A DNA stretch of 64,000 bases from Amoebophrya sp. A120 (lineage: Eukaryota > Sar > Dinophyceae > Syndiniales > Amoebophryaceae), in assembly GCA_905178155.1 (NCBI GenBank), contig CAJINV010000012.1:3467144-3531143 (forward strand), given 5' to 3'. The notes under the pieces were generated by a model that had not been told where the DNA came from, made no database searches, and worked only from the letters and a program-made list of their open reading frames with translations. The position numbers were made by a program, and so were the translations under genes. This document shows, one piece after another, positions 24,288 through 36,400 of this stretch (the stretch's first letter is position 1; every line of letters begins with the position of its first letter).

Positions 24288-27286
24288 ATGTTCACGAGTG
24301 AGATTTTGTCCTCGCGTTTAGGATGGAATCCGTTGCCGGTGCATTTTGCTGAGGACAACGCGTTTCGGGTGTTGGAGGTGATCTCGTCCGAGACTACCGT
24401 GTTTGAGGTCTTGCAGGACCTCTTTCTGCTCGCTTGGTTCGGCAAGCAGGCCGACGGGTTTGATACTTTTACTATCTCCTGCTCGGGGCGGGTGGAAACA
24501 AGAACTACAAGTTGTCCAGCGTCTTCTACCTCTGCCACACAACAGGCAGTTTTACTCCACGAACAAGGGCCGCCGGGCGATAACAGTATAAAAACTTCTG
24601 CAGGTGAAGAACCAGCCCCAGCGGGAACATCAACTGCAAGAACTTCAGAACAGAGCGCTCCTCACAGTGTAGATTTAGTAGAGCACCATGCACATCATGC
24701 AGCTGTTGCTGTAGCAGATCCTGATCCTGCTTCAACATCCTCAACATTTGGCGAAGATCCTCGACACCAGGGCCGCAAGGGCATCGACATCGCGGAAGTA
24801 GACCACGTGCTCCACACCGCGGCGCGCACGTCTGTAACGCACTACAGCTATTTTCGCGACGAGGAGTTTCTTGTTCTACGGGAAGGTCCTCGTGCGAACT
24901 CCGATTGTCAAGATGAACGACCCAGCGGCACAAAAACAAGTCGGGGAAGTAGAAATCTAGGTGGCATCAGCACGACCATAACGACCCTGCAAAGTCAGCT
25001 TCTGAAAGCAGCCGGCGAACAAGAAGCTGGTAGTACGTACAACAAGAAGACCACTGCAGACACGACAGGACCACATCCTCAAGACGAGCCTCTTCTCGGT
25101 AGTACGGTACCCGCCACGACCCGTTTGCATTCGTCGAGTGCCTGCTTGACCCCTTTCTTCCGTCACGATGACGAGAAGTACCAGGCACTAGAGACCTTGG
25201 AAGCCCGCGAGCGGTTTCTCGAGCGGCAATACCGGTTATTGCTCCTCAGGATTCAGCAGGCGACGAAAACCTCGAACAAGCTTGTGGGATGTAGTAGTAG
25301 TACAACAACTTCTACTGCTTCTTCTACTACAGGGGTGCAACAACTTCTAGCGGACGATAACTTTATCTCCAGTTGCGTGGATCCACTCTTCGCAGTCGTG
25401 CAACGAACCGATTCGAACGCAAATTGTAAAGCGACGAGCCGCACCGGAGAACAAGTAGGCTCGTGTAGTTCATCCCCTGCTGCTGGTGCAGCTGACCACC
25501 TCCTGCAAGAACAGGACGACAGAGAGCAAAGGACCACCGCTGGTGCTGCTTTTTTCGAAAAAACCGTTCGGCTCTTCCTCCAGGGTCCGGGGTCTACCAC
25601 CGTTTCGTCGACGAGAAGACTTCGGAATCGGAAAAAAGATCGTGTCCGCGACATAAACCTGCACGACCGGGAAGCTGCAGCCGGAGCTAGATCAAGATCT
25701 AGAGCAACGGTGGAAACAACTGCGGACCACAAGACGAGCTTTTTCCAGCGAGAGCTGTTTCTTTCTGAGCGCCCTCTGGAAATTTTGAAAAAAGCGGACG
25801 GTCACGGTGCTACCTTGAAGCTCGTGGTCGATCTCCGCCGGGTCTTCGAGTCGGAGAAACAAAAGCGGAGAAGTATCCTATGTAAAAACGTCCCCACCCC
25901 ATAGTCAAGATGGGGAATCTGCTAGACAAATCAACCAGCTCTGGTTGCTACGCATGACAAGTTTATTTGCCTCGTAGTGTGATCCTGTTTAGCTAGCTCC
26001 AGCAGCATTACAGAGGACCTAGCGCATCGCACTGATTCGAGCATCACAAGCACCGAAACACAACTAGAAAATAATGCCTGTGATGGGTCTCCGCATGAGA
26101 AACATTCGCAGCGTGCGCATTTGCATTTACAACTATGGGGTTGTGGAGGGGACGTTTTTACTCAGGATAAGAAGGTTTGAGTTCGTGCCCGATTTTGCGT
26201 TTTTGAAACAAGCCGAGCTGCTATCAAAGGAAAAAAGTTCGTCACGATCACTCATGCGCATTTTCCCAATACAAAATTTTCTGTCATGCGTAAAAACGCA
26301 TCAGAGCCACACTTCATAAGGGATTTCCCTAGTGTTTCTGCAATACAAGGAAAGGCTGCGATGCGAAAAAAATTTGTAATGCAAAACCTGCAAGTTAGTG
26401 ACTGTGACAAACTTTTTTCTCTCCATAGCTGCCAGATGTGGATGTGGAAGACGACACTGTGCAGCTAATATGCATTGTAGAAGTACAATCCTCGTGCTCG
26501 TACTAGTTGTAACTATGCATGACATCAAATCTTGTCCTTAAGGTAAAACAGCATGACAAAATCCCGTTCTGATGCTGAAAAAATTTGTAATGCATTTGTA
26601 CGAGTGCGATACTTTGCAGAGAATAGCTAACAAGCTTCAACAACTCACCAGCAGGGGTGGACGAGCAAGAAGTGAATGATAATGATAGGGCCGCCGGCGC
26701 GAAGATAGAACTACGAGAGCCGCACCAGAATCAGGTTGTTCAAGCAGATCGATCGCAGGTGCACCTTATCAAGTGCAAAAATGTCTGGGTCTGGAAGAAT
26801 TCATGTTTGTCATGCTTGTCTGGCATGACTCTTAAATCGGTCATGCACGTTACCCAAGAGCTCCGTTTTTCTTTTTCTGTGATGCAGAAGCGCAGTTTGT
26901 TATGCAGAATCTGCAACACCTAGGAGCTCAGAAACTTGTCATGCTGAGCCAGCATTTGTAGCCTCATCATGAGACGCCACCCAGCATCACAAGTTTCCAG
27001 ACCCAGACACTTTTGCATTTGATACACCTTTTTTCCACTCCGTCTCCGGCACCAGGGACTACACCAGAGGAAGTACGGACTAAAGCCCGTAGTTCACAGC
27101 ATCATCAGGAGGAGTTCTTCGCGGATAATGAGTGCAAAGAACTACGGGATAGAAGTAGCGCAGCTAGCGGCAAGACAAGAGCTGTTGACAAGAGTTGTGA
27201 TCCACCCGCAGGAGCTGCGCCAGGAAGTAGAAGTACTAGGACTTCTGCAGCGCGGGGGGCCGACGAGGAACGGGACGAGAGGAGAA
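24288..27286 (+). CDS. Unknown acidic/Ser-rich protein, 3' incomplete
   Basis: Exons 24288-25873, 26175-26221, 26433-26468, 26631-26766 and 27030-27286, at least 687 codons. The frame is open from 24192, so an upstream exon is possible. The N-terminal part is folded-looking (NAFRVLEVISSETTVFEVLQ then DLFLLAWFGKQADGF, reminiscent of a ubiquitin-like or RA-type fold, weak). A helical Glu/Arg segment follows near residue 300 (LEARERFLERQYRLLLLRIQ), then ERPLEILKK and LVVDLRRVFESEKQKRRRFE, the last formed across an introner. Long low-complexity stretches separate them. Four introners splice out in frame. The fifth, at 27287, has only its 5' end; then satellite and an assembly gap follow, so the 3' end is missing. 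Confidence 0.6.
25874..26169. mobile_element. Introner, family I (single copy)
   Basis: TSD AGAAG perfect. TIR TATCCTATGTAAAAACGTCC and its partner GACGTTTTTACTCAGGATA. Removal makes EKQKRRRFEFVPDFAF in frame. Confidence 0.85.
26222..26427 (+). mobile_element. Introner, family D (206 bp)
   Basis: TSD GCTGC perfect. Starts TATCAAAGGAAAAAAGTTCG and ends AAACTTTTTTCTCTCCATA. Exactly 206 bp like the two other D copies. Removal gives QAELPDVDVEDD. Confidence 0.9.
26469..26625 (+). mobile_element. Introner, family A, diverged
   Basis: TSD GCTAA perfect. The ends (TATGCATTGTAGAAGTAC and CGATACTTTGCAGAGAATA) have drifted from the A consensus. Removal gives DTVQLTSFNNSP. Confidence 0.8.
26767..27024. 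mobile_element. Introner, family B
   Basis: TSD CACCT perfect. Starts TATCAAGTGCAAAAATGTC, ends CACTTTTGCATTTGATA. The interior differs from most other B copies. Removal gives QVHLFSTPSPAPG. Confidence 0.88.
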
Positions 27287-27320
27287 TATCCTGTGCAAAA
27301 GTATCGTGCTGCTCGTAGTA
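27287..27320 (-). mobile_element. Truncated introner, family A
   Basis: Only the 5' end TATCCTGTGCAAAAGTATCG plus TGCTGCTCGTAGTAATTGCA is present. The partner TIR never appears; unrelated sequence and satellite follow. Confidence 0.75.
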
Positions 27321-27429
27321 ATTGCACGAGATTCGAATAGCTTCGCCCGCTGGGTGTGACGTCGCAAACTTGCGCTAGAAGGAACATCTTTCACAGAGTT
27401 CACCTGCCGCGACGGCGCGCAGGCGTTTT

Positions 27430-28185
27430 CGGTATCAACTGAGAAAGACACTGCCTCTGCTGTCGTGCCGCAGTGCGTTTCCAGCTGCAAGGAAGCCCAG
27501 CCGGAAGCACATTGAAAACGCATCCGCAGCGCATCCCAGCCGGAAATGCCTCTTCAGGGCATTTCTACCGAGCTGGTGGAGATCGAGCTAGAGACGCCCA
27601 CTCAGACAGAGCGTTTGCGTTTCTAGCTGGAAATCCAGCCAGAGAGGCCCCCTCCGTGCGTTTCCAGCTGGAAGGAAATCTAGCCGGGAACGCAGTGGAA
27701 ACGCACGCGCGACGCTTTTCCAGCTGGGAGCTCGGCTGGAGATGCCTGCTCAGCCCGTTTCTTCTAGCTGAAAGTAAATCCAGCCGGGGACGCAGCGAAA
27801 ATGCATCCGCGGCCTAATGGATGCCTTTTCAAAGCATGCCGAGCTGGAAACCCGGCTAGAGACGCCGTCGCAGTGCGTTTCTGCTTGGGAATCTAGCTAG
27901 CGACGCCGTCTCAGTGCATTTCTAGCTGGAAACCCACCTAGGGACGCCGTCTCAGTGCGTTTCTAGCTAGAAATCCAGCCAGCGACGCCGCCCCGGTGTG
28001 TGTCCAGCAGGGAATCCAGCTAGCAATGCCGTCTCAGTGCCTTTCTAGCTGGAAGGAAATACAGCCGGAAAGGCAGCGGCAGCGTGTTTCCGGCTAGAGA
28101 CCCAGGCGGAAAGGCATCGCCAGCGCGTTCCCAGAACGAAATCCAGCCGGAGAGGCATCGCCAAAGCGCCCCCAGCTGGAAGAAA
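27430..28185. repeat. Satellite of CAGCTGGAAA / GACGCCGTCTCAGTGCG units
   Basis: GC-rich degenerate repeat of roughly 50-65 bp. Recurrent words are CAGCTGG, TCCAGCC, GACGCCGTCTCAGTGCGTTTC and GGAAACCC. It runs into the assembly gap, so its true length is unknown. Confidence 0.75.
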
Positions 28186-28282
28186 NNNNNNNNNNNNNNN
28201 NNNNNNNNNNNNNNNNNNNNNNNNNNNNNNNNNNNNNNNNNNNNNNNNNNNNNNNNNNNNNNNNNNNNNNNNNNNNNNNNNN
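28186..28282. other. Assembly gap (97 N)
   Basis: Run of N. The real gap size is not known from the sequence. The missing 3' end of the gene at 24288 may lie here. Confidence 0.99.
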
Positions 28283-29950
28283 TTGAGCTCGGCGCGCTGG
28301 ATGAAGGATTTCGTCCGGATTTCTATTGGATTTTTTTGTTTAAAAAAAATTTTTTTTTGTTTGGTTTTGTCATCCCTTTTGGTTTCGTTTTGGGCTGTTT
28401 CGTCGTTTTCGATCGTCGTGAGAGGCATACGCGTGGCCATCGTCTTTCTTTGTTTGTGTTCGATGGACTGCGTTATCGCCTTTCCAGTGTTCATTTCAAT
28501 CCGCAAGAGCTCCATCGTCTTGCAGATTGACACTACATCCCCTGACCTGCGTATGTGTTGAGTTTCGGCAGCGCGACGTCGAGAAGTGACGGACACGACT
28601 TGCAGTTAACGACGGCGGACGCAGCGACGGGTGTATCAAATAAAATATGATTATGCATTTCGCAAGAGTTTTGTTTTCCTTTTCCCCCACCGACGCGGCG
28701 ACGGTGGAGCCATGGGACGCGAACACCTCGAAGCTGCGATGCGGGGAGAAGTTTTATCATCGGCGAGAACGGGGACAAGCAGCTGCGACGGCCACAGTGT
28801 CGACGTTTATGCAAGTGGATGAAGATGATGATTGACGTCGTAGATGTCAAAGAAGACTACCTGAAACGCATGCAAGTTGTTTGTTTTGATGATACAAAAA
28901 CCATGTTCGAAATGAATGCAAAGCTTTTTTTTTTTGCGATGGTGCACGCACCATCGCATCGGTTTGTTTTTTGTGTTCAATCAATATAGAGTGCAGAATC
29001 TCAGCTGAAAGAACATCGAGTTACTTTCTTCGAGGGGCATTTGCTGGGTTTTTTTCTTATGTTTTAGCTTTCTATTGCGGAGAAGTCCTCTGTGTTTTGG
29101 TCGTGAGTGTTGCATACATACGAAATGCAAAAAGCAGTGACCCCACTTTCACACTGTGCGCATTCCTGCCCTTTTTAGTTTTGTTTCGTAGAAGAACGAC
29201 CTGTATAATTGTACATGTGTAATTTATTGTTGGAAAACGAAATGACGACGTGACGCGCGTCTTCCACCTGCAAGTACAAAAGTAAACATCTTCTTCGGCG
29301 GTGAAGGGCAGCGAGACACTTGTATAATTGACGCCGCGCAGTCTTCGCTTCAAATGTTGAGCGGCACCCAGTCGACCTGTGCCGCGTCGACGCAGCAACT
29401 GTACCAGCCGGAAGAATGTACAACCTTCTTCGAAACGAAAAACAAGATGCAGCAGCGGAAACTATGGAGATGTGCTGGGTTGCTGGGAGAAGAATCAAAA
29501 AAAGCTGCTTTGAGCGCCGCCGCGAAGCAAAAAATAACCGTCGCGCACGCCCGAATCGAAACGGACGGCAGCACTTCGCAAGTGCTTAGCTGGCGGAACG
29601 CGACGGAAGGGAAAATCAGGATTTTCGGCCACCTGATATTCACGCGCGCTTGCATCGTCTTCTGTGTTGCGGGGACACAAGACGTCGGATCGCTCTTCAT
29701 TCCGGCGCACACGATACTTTACCCGAACTCGGCCAACTACGGCGTGAAGCGGTGCAACGTTGTCACCTACATCAAAAAATCTCAATTTGCATCGCTACAT
29801 TCTTCAATTATTTGTTGGTCGCTCTTGTCTCAGGCACAGTCACAGCCTGCTTTATTGGTTTATAATTCGGACATCAAGATCAAGACTTCATTAGTCCTGT
29901 TTTTCCCGTAGTTCGGGATAGTTACCTATACCTTCTTGAAAAAAATCAAA
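28283..29950. other. Intergenic; upstream region of Cys-rich gene
   Basis: No supported gene. A perfect 10-bp-arm hairpin (GCGATGGTGC and GCACCATCGC) lies near 28938. An open frame 29354-29911 overlaps the region shared with the upstream of 21630 and has no recognised domain, so I do not call it. No introners. Confidence 0.5.
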
Positions 29951-31386
29951 ATGATGAAGCGTTTTTCTACTGCTTTCGTTTCGAGCCCGTCCAGCTCTGC
30001 TCAGCTGGTCATGATGTTGGTGCAAGCGATGTTTGTTTGGATGCACCTGGAGACGATGGTGGGAGCTGCCGTGGGGCTCCAGTTGCGCATGAACAATGCC
30101 GCCGTCGGTGGTAGTGCTGCGGCTCCACTAACAGCGCCCTCGGGCTCGGCTGGTGGTCAACACGATCGAACGGTGGGTGAGAACGAGTTGCTACTGGTGT
30201 CGCTTGGCAACAACATCCTCGCGAGGGTTCAACTCACTCGCGTGGAGCGGCTTCGCGGTTCCATCACGGCCAAACGGTTGGAGACAGCGTTAGCCGAAGG
30301 CGGAGCCGTGCCCAATGAAGTTGCTGCCGCCTTTGAAGTCCATCCGCCGAAGTTTTTGATCACTCCTATGGCGTTCTCAAATGTTACATTCTCAACTGTT
30401 GCCTGATTTGTCATCCAAAATTCCAATCAGAATCGACACAACCAAGCTGGCTTTTGTATGTTGAGGTCGCCGAAAGTGCTTCCTCGCCCACCCGCCGGGG
30501 AGGGGGTCCTTGACCTGTGGCGCTGGGTGCGGGTGCCCAGTACATGATGATGATGATGATGAAGCTGCTTCGCATGACAAATTCCCGAAGGGACAAACAG
30601 GTTGAGAATCTGTGCCAAATCTGTCATGCAAAAGGCGCAATCTTCCCATGCCATCCCCCTTTCAGTTTTGCCATTCTTGTATCACAAATCCGGGTCTTCA
30701 CAGTTGAGAATGTAACAGTTGCGAACGCCATAACTCCAGATTCTGACGAGACGCCGGCTAATCAGACGCAAATCTATTCGCGTGATGCGCCGGGCAATAG
30801 CAGCATGTCGCTCCGCAATTACCGGCAGGTCCGGGAGGGGCGGATGGTGACGGTCGTGATACAAACTCCAACAGAAGAGGAGCTGCAGCAAGAGATCCGA
30901 AACATGCAGGCGGCTGTAGACCGTGAGCGTCCACGTGCAGGTGAATTCCTAGAGCCGGGATCTGTAAGCGCGGGATCTGTAAGGTGCTGCGCGGGATCTG
31001 TAAGCGCGGTTATCAGTGCGCGCTGCTGCTGTGCTGCTAGTGTTCACTTGCTGGGCCTTTGCGATCTTATTGGTGGCGTGGTTGGCGTGGCTGCTGGTGG
31101 CGTGGCTGGCGTGGCCGCGGTAGGGCAATGCTACAGGGGTACACTTGACTGCTGGGCGGGGTGCTGTGCACGCAGGCAGCAGGGCGGGCTCTTGCGACGC
31201 AGAGAGCAACTGCAGGCGCTGCTGCGATTCCGCCAAGAAGGCCAACCGCCACGACAGCAGCAGATGATGGAGCAGCCGCGGCAGCCGCAGCAGCTGATGC
31301 CGCGGCCAGAAGTACCGCCGCCGCAGCCGGTGATACGGCGAGGAGGATGGCGGCAGCAGCTGGAGGAGCCGCTGCCGCTGCCGTAA
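29951..31386 (+). CDS. Secreted/membrane Cys- and Gly-rich protein
   Basis: Exons 29951-30366 and 30738-31386, 1065 nt, 354 aa. A hydrophobic N-terminal segment (about 17-45, LVMMLVQAMFVWMHLE) looks like a signal peptide or anchor. Next come a variable region, the conserved block PPKFLITPDSDE, and NYRQVREGRMVTVVIQTPTE. A Cys/Gly/Val-rich hydrophobic core with many cysteines (about 210-285) follows, then an Arg/Gln/Pro-rich tail with CAG/CCG-type low complexity. The family is unknown to me. The frameshifted paralogue at 21630 shares leader, N-terminus, middle block and Cys-rich layout. One introner, absent from the paralogue. Confidence 0.65.
30367..30732. mobile_element. Introner, family H (single copy)
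   Basis: TSD ACTCC perfect. TIR TATGGCGTTCTCAAATGTTA and partner GTAACAGTTGCGAACGCCATA (bases near the ends pair, with one small offset). Removal gives KFLITPDSDE, aligning without a gap to KFLIYPDPEL of the uninterrupted paralogue. Confidence 0.92.
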
Positions 31387-33451
31387 AAGCTGCAGCCGTT
31401 GCCGTAAAAGCTTTTTTTGATGTTTTCTATCCGATCGGTGTTGCAGAAGTTGCTGCCCACAGGCGATAGTCAGCGAGGACTGCAGCCACCCAGACCCATG
31501 TGAATGCGATCTGTACCCTACTAGTTTGAAGTAAAGAAATAGAAGTAGCGATTACGGATTTTATAAAGCAGAAGCGTTTATTGCTGAAGCTCGAGCGCGC
31601 GACTACTTTAACACGACTCGCTTTCTACTACAGCCCCAGGAGATGGCAGCACGCGAGGACAACGTCGCAAGCTGAATACCGCGTCTTGCTTCACGTGTAG
31701 GCCATGTTGACCAGGAAAAAGCGCAGCTTCATGCAATATCTTCCTATGGGTTCTTGATGACACCAGACCCAGAGATTTAATTCTACGAAACTACGCCAAT
31801 TTGGAATTGGCTGTAGTACGCTAACAAATTTGTATTTATTGAAATCAGTGATTTATGTACATGGCACCAAAAGAACTCGAAGTGACCCATGGATTTGCAT
31901 TCATGGAGGCTTTGATGTTCTTGTAGTAGCACGCGTCATTTCTTGTTGATCAGCTACAGCACAGCTATGCAGAAGATGAGTGAGACCACATTAGAACTAC
32001 GACTTCTACTCAGCACTTCTAGGAAAAAAGACTTGTAGCTACCCCCCTAGAAGCAGGGCAAACAACAAAAAGCCGGATAATTAACAGAAGACTATAGAAC
32101 GTTTATGATATTTCATTACAGCCCCCCCCCCAGTCAGGCAGCGGCATCCGCTAGAGTGCAGGATGCGCGAAGTGGAGTAATGTCAGCTCCAAGCCGACGA
32201 CGCCCCACATCGAATGACCGCAGTACACCCAATCAAGTAGAACTGCACAACTTCTTCGCTTGCAGCGAAAACAGAAGCACTGAGACTGCCATGACTTTCA
32301 GGAACATCAAATCGAGCCTGCCATTGCGGCGCTCAACGACGTTCGCTCCTCTTGTGGGACGCAGCGGCGCCTCCTGATTCTTCCGTTGTTCGCCTCTGAA
32401 GTTGCTCGCAAGGTCTGCTCGGCAGATCCGGGACGGAGCTGCGAGTCACGGCACCACCACGCGGCTTCATTTTTCACCAAGACAGATCGTCTGATCTGTG
32501 GGCGTTGGTGTGGTTGTCGATCATGTGCAACTACTTGTGATGTTTCTGCTTCTCGTGCAGGACCTAATAGACTTGAGGCCTTTTATTTTCTACTTGCCAT
32601 TTCAACACCAGCTTCTCTATGAGCTACACATCGGTCATGTTGTAGCTCCGTTCACTGGCTCGGTCGTTTTTTTTTCCCAGATCATTGATTTCCACATAGG
32701 AATGGAAGGATTTCGATTTTCATTTTTCGGTCTTTTGAGCGGGACATGAAGAGCGCCATCGGTATATTCTTGTGTAGTTGCGTATAGATTGAGGATGAGG
32801 GCTGCGACATGAGCGCAAGCGTTTGAATATCGGTTTAGGGTAAGTAGATGGGAGCATGTAGCTACCTAAATTGTATACACTCGTCGGCTAACGCTTGCAC
32901 AGCTGTTTTTTTGTTTTTTGAAACTGATGATGGCCTTCCGGCTTCCCTTGGTTGTGGTCTTTTCACCAGTCGGTTCTCGAAGTGTGTCATTGCTTTTCGA
33001 CCTCCAGCATGTGCCCTGCATTTCCTTCGGTTAGTAATGTTTGCAGTCATTCTATGTCAATTCTGTAGCAAAAAAATGATTAATGCTAGCATCTTCACGA
33101 AACAGTTCCCAGTCCGAGCGTTTGCATTTCGCACTTTACACCAGCTAAGCTACCACATTTTTTGTAAACGAAACAAAGTCATGGCACATCTTTAGTTTTC
33201 ATTGTCAAGTAGTGTAGTTGTACATTAATGTTTATTCGCTCCCATTCTTGTTTACATTCCAGAATTTAGATTCTCTGGGTCGACACTTCGAGCCTATGCG
33301 ACTCTAGTACTTCTAAAGACTCAACTCATCTTCATAGTGGCAAAAAGAAGATTCATGGTATGAAAGTCTGCCGACGTCGCACTGGCTCCGGCGCCAAATA
33401 AAACAAATACTACGGGCGACGGAACAACAAGCTGCAAGAGCAAGAGCCAAC
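31387..33451. other. Intergenic, no gene seen
   Basis: Right after the stop, GTTGCCGTAAAAGCT-type sequence repeats twice. The rest shows short frames only, none with recognisable features, and no introner. Confidence 0.5.
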
Positions 33452-36400
33452 ATGCTGCTGATGATGCCCGCTTCGCCGAGCACCGTCGCTGACGCAGGCG
33501 ACACGCTCTCTTCCGGCACAACTGCAATGCCTTCCCAGCTACAGAAGTCCGCTGCGCACCGGTTTTGCCAATTCGCCATGAATTTGGTGAACCGGGAATT
33601 GGAGCCGCTGTTTGAATCCTGCATCCCGTATTTCGAGCAGGCCCAGAGCGAGTTAAACAACGGACAGGGGGAAACATTAGAGCAGTTATGCATCTTTGCA
33701 AATATGTCTGCTGTCTGGGTCATCGATCTGGAAAAATCCAAGGTTTGGCAACATGCGGGTTTTCAGGTTTTCCATGACTTCCCATGAGGGCTGGAAATGG
33801 AATGCAGGACCTAGCATGACAGATTCCGTGCTGGGATCTCTATCATGTTCATGGTACCTGTCCTGCATCATGAGGAGCGTCCTCCTCTCAGTTTGCGCTT
33901 GGTCAAGGGAAAAAGTTACCAACTTTTGGCAATCTACTATCGTGCAACACAGATTTATTTTGCATGATCATCCGGAACTAGCATGACAAGTTGCACCAGT
34001 CGTGTTCCAGACGGAGATGACATATTTGCATTTGATAGCAGTACAGCTGCTACCAAAAGTACATCGAAGTGCTTGAACAAAAGCTCTATGGATTGTAAAA
34101 ATGTCCGGGTCTCGAAAAATGCAACCTGTGATGCTGTTTTTGGATTCTAAAAAGATTTGTATTGCATGAGCAGCAAAAGAGGTCCAGTTTTTGCCATTGC
34201 GAGAGGGAATTTCTCATGCGGTATAGGCATTAGACAGCCCTCACGTAATCTGTGACGCTAGGGCATGCATCACATACATCAGGACTAATGCAAAATGTGC
34301 ATGACAAACCTTGCATCCTTCCAGACCCAGACATTTTTACATTTGATAAGCTCACGGAGTTCGTGAAGACAGAGCTGAATTTATGCAACACAAATCTTTG
34401 ATATTCCGCGCCCGTGCAAATAAATGCATGGCAAATTACGCTACCCTACGGTGCTAGAACATTTTACTTGTTATGCTGAGAAGTGGGATAAGAATAAGAA
34501 ATTGCTATTGAAGGAAGGTTTCTGCATGATGCAGAAACCGCGTTTGATATTCCTGTACGCGCGCGGAAAGGTGTTTTTATTTACGGTGGATAGAATTACG
34601 ACACGGAGCAGAACCCAAACGCAGCAGCGGATATGAATTGCAAAAGTACCGTACTAGTATAAATTGCATGACAAATTCGCTCAGCAAGACAAAAGTAGGG
34701 TGGGGGACTGGGGAGCGCCCGTAGGCCCACTGCCTCTAGGAATCAGTGGATGCTCTTCCTTCGTCTGGTCCTCTCGCCAGGTCTCACGAACGCCACCTGG
34801 GTCTCTAAACCCACCTAGGTCTGTTCTGCGTTGCATGCAAAAGAAATCTGGTTTTTTCGCAGGACGGTGTAACAGTGCCAGGATCTCTGTCTACGAGGGC
34901 GCCAGCTTCGGAAAGGAGATCTTTTGAACTTCACTTCACTTCACTTCAAGACAAAAGTAGTTTGTAATGCTGTTTTACCTTGAGAAAAACATGCATATTT
35001 GCAATTGGTACGAGTGCGATACTTTTGCACAGGATAGCGGAGTTCCTCCAGCAACTGCAGGCCGCCATGGAGAAAGACAAAGAGGAAGTTTCGCGTATCA
35101 AATGCAAATATGTCTGGGTCTGGAAATTTGTGATGCTAAAATGTGCATGACGAAAACGCTCCCTCATGCGGGAGAGCATGACAAGTTTATTGCAGAACGC
35201 TTCTTCATACGCGCTCCGCATGAGAAAGTGCGTTTTTGTATGACAAGATCAAGGGACGAGCAGGCTGCGACTTTTGTTGGTCATGCAATACAGATCTCAC
35301 AGGAATGCAAGACTAGCATTACAAGTTACAACTTTCCAGACCCAGACATATTTGCAATGCATATCGCGGGAATTCGAGCAATTCCTGGCTGACTACAAGC
35401 AGCAGGTGTTAGCCCAGTTATGCATTGCAAAAGTATCGTACTAGTATAAATTGCAATACAAATTTTCTCAGCATGAGAAAGAAAATGTGTAATGCGGATT
35501 TACCTTAAGACAAAGATTTGTAATGCAAGACTTGCATTTATACGAATGCGATACTTTTGCACAGGATACCAGTTCGGCTACAACAACGACACGGACGGAG
35601 TGACAGGCGGAGCTGCTTTATCAAACAAAAAAAGTTCGTCACGATCACTCATGCGCATTTTTGCAATACAAAACTGCTTGCCATGCGTAAAAATGCATCA
35701 CAGCCAAACTTTATTAGGGATTTCCCTAGTGTTTCTGCAATACAAGGAAAATTTGTGATGCTAAGAAAATTTGTAATGCAAACCCTGCAAATTAGTGACT
35801 GTGATAAACTTTTTTCTCTCCATATGCTTCAGCTGGTTATGAGAGTACACACCTCCCCCTCGTCCCCCTCGTTTGTCATGCAAAATTCCAAATCCACCCT
35901 TTGCCTCTTAGTACTGTTCGCATGACAGATTTATTCGGACTCCGAAACAGCACTAAAATCCCCTAGAGATTTGTCATGCAAAAGTTGCATCTTTGCCAGC
36001 GCTTGTGCTGTTGTTCATGCAACACAAATGAGGGGGAGGGGGAGTTGGGCACTGTCATACTGCTGGGCACCAGTTGAGAACGGCGTTTAACGACGCGTCC
36101 GATGACGACCAATTGGAAGAGGAGGTTGCGCTGATGCGGATGCTATCCTGTACAAAAGTATCTTACTCGTACTATTGCAATCATGCGTTACAAATCTTTT
36201 TTTTAAGGTAAATTCGCATTACAAATTTTACTTCTCATGCTGAGGAAATTTGTAATGCATTCATACGAGCACGATACTTTTGCAGTTCATAGGTGCTGTT
36301 CAAGCCCGAGTCTGTGGAAGATCTTTTCCATGCGGTCTTGAACATGACGGAATACTCCTTCTTTTCCCAACTCATGCGCGAACGTGTGCGGCAAAAGCAG

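Noticed and set aside
27430-28185. Repeat region considered as a CRISPR-like array
   Set aside because: Units are degenerate, spacers are not unique, and the surroundings are plainly eukaryotic.
29354-29911. 185-aa + strand frame upstream of the Cys-rich gene
   Set aside because: Its 3' half lies in the duplicated leader region, where the other copy has stops in all comparable frames; no recognised domain.
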